Shown: positions 19,721 through 28,745, counted from the stretch's first letter. The stretch is DNA of 44,289 bases from Nitrosomonadales bacterium (GCA_009886095.1 VFJL01000011.1:1-44289), one strand, 5' to 3'. The notes: generated from the sequence alone by a model not told the origin. Numbers and translations: made by a program.

Positions 19721-19856
19721 CGCCCCTAATGCTCAAAGTCCTAAACAAGACAAGGCAAAAACAAAAATGTAGACGGGGATATATAGGCGATCTGCAAGGA
19801 AACACTTCTTGTGAAAAAGAAGTATTGTAACGAAATCTGGATTATTAGAGGTGCCC
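19721..19856. repeat. MITE-like dispersed repeat, copy B (most complete)
   Basis: About 136 bp. The left end CGCCCCTAAT (19721-19730) is an imperfect inverted match to the right end ATTAGAGGTGCCC (19844-19856). The inside carries AAACAAGACAAGGCAAAAAC, then CTGCAAGGAAACACTTCTTG and GAAGTATTGTAACGAAATC, all recurring in other copies. Not coding. Confidence 0.65.
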
Positions 19857-19938
19857 GTATAGCAAGGCGCAATAATATTGTCCAACATCCCCGCCAGTTA
19901 TGCTCAATCCGGGCATGGCGCCTGCACTAGAATGAAAT

Positions 19939-19968
19939 TTGACCCAGGGAATCCCATTTTGTTATAAT
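19939..19968 (+). promoter_or_regulatory. promoter of initiator tRNA
   Basis: TTGACC (19939-19944), an 18-base spacer and a perfect TATAAT (19963-19968). The start of transcription would fall about 6 bases before the mature tRNA 5' end. Confidence 0.75.
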
Positions 19969-19981
19969 CCGGCCTCACTGA

Positions 19982-20055
<74 letters not shown>

Positions 20056-20061
20056 CCCAAT

Positions 20062-20107
20062 AAAGACAAATGGCTTACTGGCAACCGCTTGTAAGCCATT
20101 TGTCTTT
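20062..20107 (+). terminator. strong hairpin terminator after tRNA-fMet
   Basis: A perfect 17-bp inverted repeat: AAAGACAAATGGCTTAC (20062-20078), a 12-base loop and its complement at 20091-20107, ending CTTT. The symmetric ends (AAAG/CTTT) would let it work in both directions. Confidence 0.75.
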
Positions 20108-20270
20108 CCGATCATGCAAGCGATTGGGTAACTCGTTATGCGATTTCTGCCTTCTTTCCAGCAATTCCCGACAAAATTAGCTATGTATTGAATAGCCACT
20201 ATGCTTTTACCTCCCTTTGCGTTGTGGCTAGGGGTTGCTGGTGTGATAATCAACAGCAACCCCGCTTTAC

Positions 20271-20432
20271 CTACTGATATCGTCGGGTGAATAGCTTTTT
20301 CAGCGGACTGATATTCGGGCGCAACTGTTGCTCGGTTTGCCACAAGTTCCGCAATACTCTGCCGAGGTGTGCTGGGCTGTACATTCTGCTCATCAGGTTC
20401 AATTCTTCTATCGGTGTACTGACAATTTCAAA
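20271..20432 (-). pseudogene. coding-like remnant of unknown origin
   Basis: A 53-codon minus-strand frame without a start, ending in TAG. It reads FEIVSTPIEELN, LMSRMYSPAHLGRVLRNLW and LRPNISPLKKLFTRRYQ. The basic C-terminus looks like the true end of a protein, but the family was not recognised. It is directly downstream of the decayed IS30 transposase in another frame, so it may be a gene fragment stranded by the insertion. Low certainty. Confidence 0.25.
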
Positions 20433-20593
20433 TCTGCAGCACTGACCACTGCCAGCAAGACTTCACGGCTGGTGGTCGATAGATACCGATCTATCAATTG
20501 GGCAATCTCGCTTTGCGCATGTCCAGCTTTGTTAAGGATGGCAATCTGGTATCGTTCGTCTTGGATGAAATGGGTGTAGTCCATTTCTGGCAA
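20408..20593 (-). pseudogene. IS30-family transposase remnant (N-terminal HTH)
   Basis: 61 codons. MDYTHFIQDERYQIAILNKA, GHAQSEIAQLIDR and YLSTTSREV match the N-terminal helix-turn-helix of IS30 transposases (pattern YTHLTxxERYQI ... GxSxxEIAxxLxRxxSTISRE). After TSREV the similarity ends and the frame runs out. No DDE domain or second IS end was found, so only a decayed fragment remains. It lies just past the tRNA-fMet terminator. Confidence 0.6.
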
Positions 20594-20846
20594 CTGTAAC
20601 TTGGTGATTGAGGGGCCATGATGCTAGCGCATTTCGCCCGCTCAATCTGTTGATAAAAATCGCATCTCGAACTTGAACTCACGTGGCAGTTTATCGGCCA
20701 TATGACGGCTTTACCTGGCCGAACCCATAAAATATCAACATGATGTTGACCGGTGGCATTGAGCCCAAAGCTGCAACTGCTGGCGTTATTTGCAATAGGT
20801 GAAGCCAGAAAAGTTAAACTATCTTCTTTATAACCGAAGGCTTAAC

Positions 20847-21455
20847 GTGGATACCATTGATGCCATCCGAACACGCCGGGCCGTAAAAAGCTACGATCCG
20901 ACGCACCGTATATCAGGTAAGGAAGTAAAAGAATTGTTGTCTCTGGCTATGCTCTCGCCGACCGCATTCAACATTCAACCCTGGCGTTTTGTGGTGGTGG
21001 ATGAGCCAGTATTACGCCAGCAAATCAGGCAAGTTGCATGGAATCAGGCGCAGGTTACAGATGCATCTCTCCTGATCATTCTCTGTGCCGATCTCAAAGC
21101 CTGGGAGAAGAGTCCAGATCGCTATTGGCGGAATACTCCGGTCGAAGTGCAAGCATTCATGTTACCGGCTATCGATCGATATTATCGTGGCCAGGAACAG
21201 ATTCAACGTGATGAGGCGATGCGCAGTTGCAGCATTGCGGCGCAAACGCTGATGCTGGCAGCCAAATCGCTAGGTTACGACTCCTGCCCGATGGATGGCT
21301 TCGATTATGCTGCAGTCGGCAAGCTTATCCACCTGCCTGAGGATCACATCATTACAATGTTTGTAGTGATCGGCAAACGAACTCAAGACGCATGGCCGCG
21401 CTCGGGACAGCTGTCGTTGGATGAGGTGGTGATCAACAATCGTTTCGGTGGCTAA
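20847..21455 (+). CDS. nitroreductase-family FMN oxidoreductase
   Basis: 202 residues from the GTG at 20847, which has GAAGG upstream; the start MDTIDAIRTRRAVKSYDP is the classic nitroreductase N-terminus with the FMN-phosphate-binding Arg pair. PTAFNIQPWRFVVV and the late GYDSCPMDGFDYAAVGKLI are further signatures. An in-frame GTG at 20799 would add 16 residues with no family match. Members reduce nitroaromatics, quinones or flavins using NAD(P)H; the physiological substrate is not predictable. Confidence 0.88.
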   Translation: MDTIDAIRTRRAVKSYDPTHRISGKEVKELLSLAMLSPTAFNIQPWRFVVVDEPVLRQQIRQVAWNQAQVTDASLLIILCADLKAWEKSPDRYWRNTPVEVQAFMLPAIDRYYRGQEQIQRDEAMRSCSIAAQTLMLAAKSLGYDSCPMDGFDYAAVGKLIHLPEDHIITMFVVIGKRTQDAWPRSGQLSLDEVVINNRFGG

Positions 21456-21590
21456 GCTGAATACTGGGTGATGGTGGAGACAATGCAGATACGTAAGGAG
21501 GCACTCGGAGCTTTCTGGGATCAGCGCTCAGCATGATGGAAAACTGGTAGCATGAAATACTCATTAGAAGACAAAAACCGAGGGAGTGTT

Positions 21591-22070
21591 ATGCGCATTA
21601 CTCTGATGATCTGTCTGATATTGAGCAGTGCGCTGGTAGCTGCGCCGAATGCAATTGCCCGCACGACCATCTATAAATCGGTAATGCCCGACGGACGTGT
21701 GGTCTACAGCGAGCAGCCCCAGTCCGGCGCGCGCACGATCGAGAAGTCCGTGGTTAACATCAACGACACGGGCATGAAGCCGATCTCAAGGGAAGTGGTA
21801 GAGGGAACCAATCAACGTGCCCTCCAGCGTTCACGGGCACTAGATGAAGCATCGAAATTGGTGCAAGCCGCCGAGACCGAGCTACGTACAGCCGAGAGAG
21901 AACGCGAGGCTGGACGCGAACCGCTGCCGGGTGAGCGGCTGGGTATCGCGGGCTCCGGCACACGTCTGCTGGAAGAATACTTTCAGCGCCAGCAAATGCT
22001 GGAAGATCGCGTAGACAATGCACGCAAGCAACTGGAGAGTGCCCAGCAAAAATTTTCTAATATACGTTGA
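21591..22070 (+). CDS. DUF4124-domain secreted protein
   Basis: 159 residues from the ATG at 21591 (AGGGAG upstream). Signal peptide MRITLMICLILSSALVAAP, then the DUF4124 motif TIYKSVMPDGRVVYSEQPQSGART. The C-terminal half is charged and helical (LDEASKLVQAAETELRTAER, later QMLEDRVDNARKQLESAQQK), likely coiled coil. It is the third family member in the window. Function unknown; probably periplasmic. Confidence 0.75.
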   Translation: MRITLMICLILSSALVAAPNAIARTTIYKSVMPDGRVVYSEQPQSGARTIEKSVVNINDTGMKPISREVVEGTNQRALQRSRALDEASKLVQAAETELRTAEREREAGREPLPGERLGIAGSGTRLLEEYFQRQQMLEDRVDNARKQLESAQQKFSNIR

Positions 22071-22173
22071 GTGGTGCATGGAGCCAGCGGTTGAAATCGG
22101 CAACCCGCAGAACGCATAAAGTGCTGCTCGGATGATCAAATACGTCTGAATGAATATGACCTTGTAGAAATGT

Positions 22174-22328
22174 CGGTTTATTCAGTTCGTTCGGGCAGAG
22201 CCTGATGTAACTTCTAGGGAAGCGCAGATTAAATTCGTTCGCATTGGGCTTGTCGAAATGCTGTCTATATAAATCAGCATGTTGGCAAAGGCTTCGACAG
22301 GCTCAGCCCGAACGGACTAAATAAATCG
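22174..22328. repeat. palindromic dispersed element
   Basis: Left arm CGGTTTATTCAGTTCGTTCGGG (22174-22195) and right arm 22307-22328 form an imperfect inverted repeat. Inside the right half is the GCTTCGACAGGCTCAGCCCG motif (22291-22310), partly mirrored by GGGCTTGTCGAAAT at 22247-22260. This GGGCTGAGCCTGTCGAAG-type sequence is a widespread intergenic repeat of proteobacterial genomes. It is followed directly by a MITE-like copy. Confidence 0.55.
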
Positions 22329-22400
22329 GTGTTTCCATACGGAAATATTTTTTGATCGATGAAGTGTTTGTGATGAAATCCGAATTTTTAGAGGTGACCT
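22329..22400. repeat. MITE-like dispersed repeat, copy E (partial)
   Basis: Right-hand part of the family: GAAGTGTTTGTGATGAAATC followed by CGAATTTTTAGAGGTGACCT. The left part is replaced by the palindromic element. The remaining 275 bases up to the TPR gene hold nothing recognised. Confidence 0.45.
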
Positions 22401-22675
22401 GTATAAGATACATCTGAAACTATCTGCTACGGTCTCTAAGGGGGGGCGCTTAATCCTTTACGTACTGGCCGAAACATTATCTGCCTAAATCCTATGCGGA
22501 TCTGGCAGTGTGTGATCCCTGTGGGTATGCAATGAATTGCAGACATAAACCAGAAAACACCTCGACTGATGAGCCGTGCATGAGGTATTCTTTGATCAAC
22601 TCAGCGCATGGACTAATCCGGTGTTGAACATTGGACTTTAAGTTTTAATCCAGGTAATTCAGGAACGGCATAAAC

Positions 22676-24400
22676 ATGCGCTTTGCATTTGGTTTTGTTG
22701 TCAGTCTATCAATCTTCATGCCGACGATATCCATCGTCCAGGCAGATACCGCTGTACCGATGCAGGCCGCACCAGCAGTAATGAAAAAAAGTGGGCCGGA
22801 CTGGTCCAGCCCTGCCTTGGCACTGTTAAAGAAAAAAGATTTTCAGGGGCTGCTGGAACTCACCCGCCAATGGGTTGGAAGCGAGCCAGAAAACGCTTTT
22901 TCCTGGCTCATCCTGGGTGTAGCCCACGACAATCTCAAACAAAATGACCAAGCAGTTCATGCCTACCGTGAGGCGTTACGCATCCAACCGGGAAACGTCA
23001 GCGCCTGGTATAGCCTGGGGGTTACCTACGGCAAACTCAAACAGTACGACCAGGTGATTTATGCCTTGCGCGAGGCGTTGCGCATTCAGTCAGAAAACGC
23101 CAGTGTCTGGTACAACCTGGGGCTTGCTTACAATAACCTCAAGCAATATGACCAGGCGGTTCATGCCTACCGCGAGGCGTTGCGTATTCAACCTGAGTAT
23201 GCCGATGCCTGGCATGACCTGGGCCTCGCCTACCACGACTCCAGCCAATACGATCAGGCGATTCAGGCATACCGCGAGGTGATCCGTATCGACCCAGAGG
23301 ATGCCAGAGCCTGGCATAATCTGGGACTTGCCTACAATGGCCTCAGTCAGCATGATAATGCCATTCAGGCATACCGCGAAGCACTGCGCATCGAACCGGA
23401 GAATGCTAGTACTTGGAATAATCTGGGGCTTGCCTACAACGGCTTCAAACAGCATGATCAAGCGGTTTTTGCCCTGCGGGAGGCGCTGCGCATTCAGCCG
23501 GAGTATGCCGATGCCTGGTATAACCTTGGCATTGCTCATGGCAAACTCAAACAACACGAGCAGGCGGTTCGAGTTTACCAGGAGGCATTACGCATCCGGC
23601 CAGAATATGTCAATGCCTGGTATAACCTCGGTCTTGCCTACCACAACATCAAGCAGCATGATCAGGCGATTCAGGCCTACCGTGAAACACTACGTATTCA
23701 GCCGCAGTATGCCAACGCTTGGTACAACCTAGGCCTGGCTTACATCGACTTCAACCAATACAGCCAAGCGATTCAGGCCTATCGCGAGGCGCTGCGCATT
23801 CAGCCGCAGTCTGCCGACTCCTGGTATAACCTTGGTATTGCCCACGGTGAGCTCCAGCAATATGAACAGTCGATTCAGGCCTACCGCGAGGCGCTACGCA
23901 TTCAACCAGAGGATGTTGACGCCCGGTATAACGTGGGAGTTGCTTTCAGCAAACTCAAACAGCATGATCAGACGATTCAAGCCTACCGTGAGGTATTACG
24001 CATCCAGCCACGGCATGCCGATGCCTGGTATAACCTGGGTGTTGCCTACATTGACTTTAACCAATATGACCAAGCGATTCAGGCCTGCCGCGAGGCGCTG
24101 CGTATCGATCCAGCAAATGCCGACGCATGGAACAACCTGGGTGTTGCCTATTTTTTCCAGGGCCAACACGACAAAGTGCGGGAGGTTTATTTGACTTTGA
24201 ACAGACTGAATCCGGCAATGGCGGATAAGTATTCTCGCGCGCTGATACGAACGCCAAGTGTGAATCACCTTAATATGCCAGATGCTAACCAACTGCAGGA
24301 ACAAAAACCGCAACGTTCACATAAACGGCGCAGGGCACGAGCACTGACGGAAGAAGGTCAGCCTGATGTGACTGTCAGGCGCTTCTTGGGGCGAACATAA
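22676..24400 (+). CDS. secreted 13-repeat TPR protein
   Basis: 574 residues. Signal peptide about 1-23 (cut near VQADT). Residues 74 to about 515 are 13 back-to-back 34-residue TPRs with consensus [21 protein letters not shown] followed by [13 protein letters not shown]. The tail (about 516-574) is basic, with [11 protein letters not shown] arrays are protein-binding superhelices; here probably a periplasmic scaffold. Repeat units are highly alike in DNA as well as protein, suggesting recent expansion or gene conversion. The 3' end overlaps the convergent ynfA-like gene by 26 bases. No partner is indicated by the neighbours. Confidence 0.85.
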   Translation: MRFAFGFVVSLSIFMPTISIVQADTAVPMQAAPAVMKKSGPDWSSPALALLKKKDFQGLLELTRQWVGSEPENAFSWLILGVAHDNLKQNDQAVHAYREALRIQPGNVSAWYSLGVTYGKLKQYDQVIYALREALRIQSENASVWYNLGLAYNNLKQYDQAVHAYREALRIQPEYADAWHDLGLAYHDSSQYDQAIQAYREVIRIDPEDARAWHNLGLAYNGLSQHDNAIQAYREALRIEPENASTWNNLGLAYNGFKQHDQAVFALREALRIQPEYADAWYNLGIAHGKLKQHEQAVRVYQEALRIRPEYVNAWYNLGLAYHNIKQHDQAIQAYRETLRIQPQYANAWYNLGLAYIDFNQYSQAIQAYREALRIQPQSADSWYNLGIAHGELQQYEQSIQAYREALRIQPEDVDARYNVGVAFSKLKQHDQTIQAYREVLRIQPRHADAWYNLGVAYIDFNQYDQAIQACREALRIDPANADAWNNLGVAYFFQGQHDKVREVYLTLNRLNPAMADKYSRALIRTPSVNHLNMPDANQLQEQKPQRSHKRRRARALTEEGQPDVTVRRFLGRT

Positions 24401-24707
24401 TAATTGCCATGCCAAGCAATGCCACCAATGAGCCAACTATATCCCATGTTGTGGGACGAATGCCATCAACCGACCATAACCACAGAATCGCAAAACCTAC
24501 ATATACCCCGCCATATGCCGCATAAACACGGCCTGCGGCAGATGGATGCAGGGATAATAGCCATGCGAAAAGTGCCAATGAGCAGGCGGCAGGGATAAGC
24601 AACCAGATGCTCTTACCCTGTCTGAGCCAAAGATACGGAAGATAGCAGCCAATAATTTCAGCAATTGCGGTGATGCTAAAAAGGAAGAATGTTTTAATGA
24701 CTTCCAA
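24375..24707 (-). CDS. YnfA/UPF0060 family small membrane protein
   Basis: 110 residues from a TTG at 24707 (GGAG seven bases upstream), giving [21 protein letters not shown] as in YnfA. Four membrane helices; signatures [32 protein letters not shown] and WLWSVDG. The length equals E. coli YnfA (108). The fold is related to small multidrug resistance transporters, but function is unproven. Overlaps the TPR gene tail to tail. Confidence 0.88.
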   Translation of the reverse strand: MEVIKTFFLFSITAIAEIIGCYLPYLWLRQGKSIWLLIPAACSLALFAWLLSLHPSAAGRVYAAYGGVYVGFAILWLWSVDGIRPTTWDIVGSLVALLGMAIIMFAPRSA

Positions 24708-24760
24708 GTCTGTCTCCGTGAGTGATTCTGATACTTGGCGTTCCTGACAGCAGTGCAACT

Positions 24761-24853
24761 TAAATGTAGGAGTGGCACATATTTGAGTTGTAAGGAAACA
24801 TTTTTATAAAAAAATATTATGACAGAATTCGAATTATTTGAGATGGATTATCT
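24761..24853. repeat. MITE-like dispersed repeat, copy C (degenerate)
   Basis: AAATGTAGGAGTGGCACATA, TTTGAGTTGTAAGGAAACAT and AAATATTATGACAGAATTC follow each other in the same order as in copies A and B. The right end is worn. It lies just upstream of msrB. Confidence 0.5.
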
Positions 24854-24901
24854 GGGTTCAAGAATGATCAGGCTATTTCGGACACATATAACGTGAAACC
24901 C

Positions 24902-25540
24902 ATGAAATCAGACAGAATTACCGGAATTACTATCACCATGTTATTGGCAGTTGGCTCCATCGCAGTCGTGCCCGGCATGGGCCACGCGTCACAAAATAAT
25001 CCCATTCCAATTCAGCAACCCATTGTTATGAAGAATTTCAAGAAACCAGATGTAGCGGAGTTAATGAAAAAATTATCCGCCGAACAGTTTGCGGTCACGC
25101 AGCAATGTAGCACCGAACCACCTTTCCGCAATGCATATTGGGATAACCACAAGCCGGGACTTTACGTGGACCTGGTATCAGGTGAGCCGCTATTCAGTTC
25201 GCTGGATAAGTTTGATTCCGGCACTGGTTGGCCAAGTTTCACTCGCCCGCTCGCTGGTGCGGAGATCGTGGAAAAACAGGACCGTGAGCTAGGCATGGTA
25301 CGCACAGAAGTGCGATCGAAACATGCGGATTCGCATCTGGGCCACGTGTTCAACGATGGCCCTGGGCCGACACGGCTGCGCTACTGTATTAATTCAGCAT
25401 CCCTACGTTTCATCCCGCTGGAAGAGATGGCAGCAAAGGGTTACGGGGCTTATCTGCAAGCATTCGTGAAGGCTGGATTAATCAAGGCGGGTACAGGCAC
25501 GACCACGCAGGATGCGAATCCTTCTACGCTGAAGCGTTAA
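24902..25540 (+). CDS. msrB: peptide-methionine (R)-S-oxide reductase MsrB, exported
   Basis: 212 residues from the ATG at 24902; an in-frame GTG three codons upstream is possible. A signal-like segment [21 protein letters not shown] points to a periplasmic enzyme. The MsrB domain is clear: [15 protein letters not shown] (resolving Cys), [27 protein letters not shown] and the catalytic Cys in [11 protein letters not shown]. The zinc-binding CxxC pairs of some MsrBs are absent, as in a large subfamily. It repairs methionine-R-sulfoxide in envelope proteins. The alanine/threonine-rich tail is not conserved. Confidence 0.9.
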   Translation: MKSDRITGITITMLLAVGSIAVVPGMGHASQNNPIPIQQPIVMKNFKKPDVAELMKKLSAEQFAVTQQCSTEPPFRNAYWDNHKPGLYVDLVSGEPLFSSLDKFDSGTGWPSFTRPLAGAEIVEKQDRELGMVRTEVRSKHADSHLGHVFNDGPGPTRLRYCINSASLRFIPLEEMAAKGYGAYLQAFVKAGLIKAGTGTTTQDANPSTLKR

Positions 25541-25598
25541 GGATCTTCTTTGACCCTCTGAACAAATCCTGCGTTGGCACGACGATGGCATAAATCGG

Positions 25599-26990
25599 TC
25601 AGCCGGGAAAATCAACCAAACGACTGTTCATGCGTCTGAGTGTTTCTTCTCTGCCGAGCAGTTCCAGTATTGCGTCGATTGAAGGTGTCTGCGCCTCGCC
25701 TGTCACCATCACCCGCAGCGGCATCGCCACCTTGGGTAGCTTCAGGCCATGAGCAGTAGCCGTGGTTTTGATAGCATCATGGATGATATGACGATCCCAT
25801 TCCACCGTGGCAAGTTTTCCCATCAAATCAATTATCGCCGGCTTTGCCTCGCTACTGAAATGCAAGGCTTTGAGTTCAGCGGCAGGTTCCAGCGGGCGAA
25901 AGAAATATACCGCAGCATCAGCCAATTCTGCCGTAGTGTTGACCCGCTCTTTGAGTAGATTTATCACCTTGAGCAAATCCGGGCCAGCTGCAGCATTGCA
26001 ACCATCCGCCTCAAGGAATGGCGTTACCAGCTTCGCCAAGCGCGAATTATCTGTCGTTTTTAGATACTGCTGATTAAGCCAGCTCAATTTTTCCGGATTA
26101 AACTTCGCCGGCGCGCAGTTGATGGACGCCAGATCAAACCACTCAACCAGTTGTTCGCGACTGAAGATTTCCTCATCACCATGCGACCAACCGAGCCGCG
26201 CCAAGTAATTTACCAGCGCCTCTGGCAAATAGCCGTCATCGTGGTACTGCATCACTGAAACCGCGCCGTGGCGTTTAGACAAGCGTTCGCCATCGGTTCC
26301 CAGTATCATCGGAACATGCGCGTATTGTGGCAGTGCTGCTCCCAGCGCCTTGAGAATATTGATCTGGCGCGGCGTGTTGTTGACATGATCATCACCGCGA
26401 ATCACATGGCTGATATTCATATCGAGATCGTCAATCACCACACCAAAGTTGTAAGTCGGCACCCCGTCGGCACGCAGCAGCACCAGGTCATCGAGCTCAC
26501 TGTTGGACACGACGATGCGCCCTTTGACCAGATCGTTGAACGCTACCCCTCCATCAGCGGGATTTTTCAGCCGCACCACCGGCTTTACTCCAGCCGGAGG
26601 AGTTTGTTTGGAGTCGCGCCAGCGTCCATCGTATCTGGGTTTCAGCCCGGCAGCACGTTGCTGCTCGCGCATCACCTCTAGCTCCTCCTTGCTGGCATAG
26701 CAGTAATACGCCCTGTCTGTACGCAGCAACTGCTCCGCCAACTCGTGATAGCGCGCCAATCGATGCATCTGGTAGAACGGCCCTTCATCGTAGTCCAACC
26801 CCAGCCATGCCATGCCGTCGAGAATTGCCTGGGTAGATTGCACAGTAGAGCGCTCAAGATCGGTATCTTCAATCCGCAGGATGAATTTTCCGCCGTGCCT
26901 GCGGGCGTAGGCCCAGGAAAACAGCGCGGTGCGTGCCCCGCCGATATGGAGATAGCCAGTGGGACTGGGAGCAAAACGGGTACGAATCAT
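25599..26990 (-). CDS. gltX: glutamyl-tRNA synthetase
   Basis: 463 residues, class I synthetase. It starts MIRTRFAPSPTGYLHIGGAR (HIGH-type motif HIGG), has the FILRIEDTDLERS glutamate site and the KMSKS equivalent in GERLSKRHGAVSV. Full length, single copy in the window. It charges tRNA-Glu, also the precursor for haem via GltX/HemA. It lies tail to tail with msrB, 58 bases apart. Confidence 0.96.
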   Translation of the reverse strand: MIRTRFAPSPTGYLHIGGARTALFSWAYARRHGGKFILRIEDTDLERSTVQSTQAILDGMAWLGLDYDEGPFYQMHRLARYHELAEQLLRTDRAYYCYASKEELEVMREQQRAAGLKPRYDGRWRDSKQTPPAGVKPVVRLKNPADGGVAFNDLVKGRIVVSNSELDDLVLLRADGVPTYNFGVVIDDLDMNISHVIRGDDHVNNTPRQINILKALGAALPQYAHVPMILGTDGERLSKRHGAVSVMQYHDDGYLPEALVNYLARLGWSHGDEEIFSREQLVEWFDLASINCAPAKFNPEKLSWLNQQYLKTTDNSRLAKLVTPFLEADGCNAAAGPDLLKVINLLKERVNTTAELADAAVYFFRPLEPAAELKALHFSSEAKPAIIDLMGKLATVEWDRHIIHDAIKTTATAHGLKLPKVAMPLRVMVTGEAQTPSIDAILELLGREETLRRMNSRLVDFPG

Positions 26991-27102
26991 GATAGGAGTA
27001 CCAATTATGGCGAGTTACAGGAATGCGCCATTTTACGCGATCCCGACGGGCGATGCCGGTGCATCGTAGCCTGTCATGCCGCTGCCGCCAGATGCTGGCG
27101 CG

Positions 27103-27132
27103 TTGACCGGGAGCTGGGATTCATGCTCTAAT
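27103..27132 (+). promoter_or_regulatory. promoter of tRNA-Val
   Basis: TTGACC (27103-27108), an 18-base spacer and TCTAAT (27127-27132), 14 bases before the tRNA. The -35 and spacer are the same as for tRNA-fMet. Confidence 0.55.
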
Positions 27133-27146
27133 TGCACCTCACTTTT

Positions 27147-27221
27147 GGGCGGTTAACTCAGCGGTAGAGTGCCACCTTCACACGGTGGAAGCCACTGGTT
27201 CGATCCCAGTACCGCCCACCA
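27147..27221 (+). tRNA. tRNA-Val (anticodon CAC)
   Basis: Acceptor GGGCGGT pairs with ACCGCCC, followed by discriminator A and an encoded CCA (27219-27221). The anticodon stem-loop CCACC-TTCACAC-GGTGG places CAC at 27179-27181, and the T-arm has GGTTCGATCC. It reads GUG codons. Confidence 0.95.
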
Positions 27222-27248
27222 ACAGACAGTCCAAAGAAGTCCCAGCAA

Positions 27249-27288
27249 GGCCAGAGCACCTAATAAATACAAGAGTTCTGGCCTTTTT
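27249..27288 (+). terminator. terminator after tRNA-Val
   Basis: GGCCAGA (27249-27255) pairs with TCTGGCC (27277-27283), then five T residues. The loop is about 21 bases. Confidence 0.55.
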
Positions 27289-27593
27289 CACATCCGCCCA
27301 CAGCACCAGTTATGACGCGGCTTCCCGGTTTCGCACGAAAGGCAACAGATACCCAAAACGCTTATTCGGTGGATTTTCCTCTCTCTGCTCTCTGCGCTTT
27401 CCGTTCCCTGTTTCTATGACAGGCGACCTTCGCGCGACCCCATATCAGCTTCTCTCGTGGGCAGATTTTTTTAGGCTCTGGCAAAAAACCGCAGCTTTGC
27501 CTTTAATCTCTTTCGGTAATTTATTGATTGGTAGGTGGAGCTGAGGTAGCGTACTCAATACCAGAAGATTTCAGTGTCGGCTCAATTGTGCTG
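27289..27593. other. gap with no recognised feature
   Basis: About 300 bases between the tRNA-Val terminator and the 3' end of the next minus-strand gene. A plus-strand frame runs through part of it, but it begins inside the tRNA and shows no protein character. No repeat of the families described here was found. Confidence 0.4.
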
Positions 27594-28067
27594 TCACTGC
27601 TCCGGCCTTAAAGTTCTGGTGAGTTCCATGAGTTGCTGCATAAGCACCCTCTTCTGCTCGCCTAACTCGTTGTAGCGCGAATATAAGCGGTTAAGGTCGA
27701 GAGTGTATTGCTGAATGCGTTCTTGTCGCTCCCGTTGTGACCGAGTCTTCTCGTCATAGTTTTGAGACGAATTGTCTATCAATCCACTCGTAGCATAAGG
27801 ACTCTGCATAGCCGTCGAAGGAGTCTGCATTGCCTGCGGAAAACTCTCCTGCATTTCGTTTCGCCGCAATTCCTGCATCATCTGAAATTGCTGGTACGTG
27901 GCCTGTTGCTCCTGCTGCACCTGGTTCAATACCATTTCCAGTTGCGCCACTCTCGGATCGGGTGCTGGATAAGAAATTCTCGGATAAGGGTCTGGAACAG
28001 TCTGCGCCAGAGCTGAAGCTATCACACTTGAACTCAATAGAATCAGGGCAAGAATTATTGGTTTCAT
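27594..28067 (-). CDS. secreted coiled-coil protein of unknown function
   Basis: 157 residues, not recognised. Residues 1-21 are a signal peptide (cut after ALA). A proline/tyrosine-rich stretch follows (PDPYPRISYPAPDPR). The rest is Gln-rich and helical: two probable coiled coils (VAQLEMVLNQVQQEQQATYQ and LNRLYSRYNELGEQKRVLMQ) separated by a Met/Ser/Gln linker. An adequate GGAG site precedes the ATG. Likely periplasmic. It follows the rhodanese cassette by about 95 bases on the same strand. Confidence 0.65.
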   Translation of the reverse strand: MKPIILALILLSSSVIASALAQTVPDPYPRISYPAPDPRVAQLEMVLNQVQQEQQATYQQFQMMQELRRNEMQESFPQAMQTPSTAMQSPYATSGLIDNSSQNYDEKTRSQRERQERIQQYTLDLNRLYSRYNELGEQKRVLMQQLMELTRTLRPEQ

Positions 28068-28161
28068 GACTTCTCCTGCGGCGGTTGCCGAGTGGCTATT
28101 CTGGGTGGTTGATCTGAGGAACCACTGAAATTATCTTTTCCAGCATAGCCCAGCGACATCA

Positions 28162-28557
28162 TTATTTCACTTGGGCACTCCAGTTTTGCCAGTGGCCAGT
28201 TAAGTCCTTGAGGTTCGTATATCCCTTCTCAACCAGAATTTTCTCGGCAATGCCAGCACGCCTCCCACTCTGGCAGTACACAATTATCTCACTGGATTTA
28301 TCTCCCGGTATTTCGCCAAGTCGACGCTCTAGTTCATCATAGGGTATATTCAATGCACCCTTAATGTGGCCTGATGAGTATTCACGAGGCGTACGAACAT
28401 CAAGGATAACGGGTGCTTTGGATTCATCTATTCTTTTAGAAAGTTCAGAGAAGGTGATTGCTCCTACCAGAGACGTCTCTGCATAGCTCGAAACGCCGAA
28501 TAGCAATAACAGAACAAGCAGGAGTGTTCGTGGGAAGAAGATCGATTTGTTTGTCAT
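28162..28557 (-). CDS. exported rhodanese-like protein
   Basis: 131 residues from the ATG at 28557 (GGAGAG upstream). Signal peptide to about residue 26 (LLLFGVSSYA), then one rhodanese domain: ITFSELSKRIDE, VILDVRTPREYSSGHIKGA and the active-site loop IVYCQSGRRAG with its catalytic Cys. Rhodaneses move sulfane sulfur (thiosulfate, persulfides); a periplasmic place fits sulfur handling or redox roles, substrate unknown. Its ATG overlaps the preceding gene's stop (28554-28557), making it the last gene of an overlapping four-gene cassette. Confidence 0.85.
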   Translation of the reverse strand: MTNKSIFFPRTLLLVLLLLFGVSSYAETSLVGAITFSELSKRIDESKAPVILDVRTPREYSSGHIKGALNIPYDELERRLGEIPGDKSSEIIVYCQSGRRAGIAEKILVEKGYTNLKDLTGHWQNWSAQVK

Positions 28558-28745
28558 GATAACTCTCCATCCCATAACCGCTTGATCGTTTCCATCGGTG
28601 AAGCACCCAGAACGGGTGATGCGATGTTACCCAGAAACCGGGTACGCACCTCATGAAACAGCACGGGGCATTTGTAACGTTCCAGCATGGCTATGACCTC
28701 GGTGTCACTCGCACCAGTCAGTTTTGATTTACTCAAAGCGCTCAC
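28554..28745 (-). CDS. small conserved-looking protein in the SemiSWEET-rhodanese cassette
   Basis: 63 residues, starting with GTG. It has no signal or membrane segment; the sequence is mixed alpha/beta in character (SDTEVIAMLERYKCPVLFHE, later SPMETIKRLWDGELS) with one Cys. Not recognised. Both ends overlap neighbours by four bases (GTGA at 28742-28745, ATGA at 28554-28557), strong evidence that it is translated and coupled to the rhodanese. Confidence 0.65.
   Translation of the reverse strand: MSALSKSKLTGASDTEVIAMLERYKCPVLFHEVRTRFLGNIASPVLGASPMETIKRLWDGELS

Noticed and set aside
20737-20752. Palindrome TCAACATGATGTTGA near the IS30 remnant as an IS terminal repeat
   Set aside because: Only one copy was found and no matching end exists on the other side of the remnant.
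23090-23557. Minus-strand ORF inside the TPR gene
   Set aside because: Shadow of the 102-base periodic repeats; no independent start signal.
22676-24400. CRISPR-like periodicity
   Set aside because: The 102-base period is coding TPR repeats without spacers; no CRISPR array or cas gene is present in the window.
27185-27544. 119-codon plus ORF after tRNA-Val
   Set aside because: Begins inside the tRNA and crosses its terminator.
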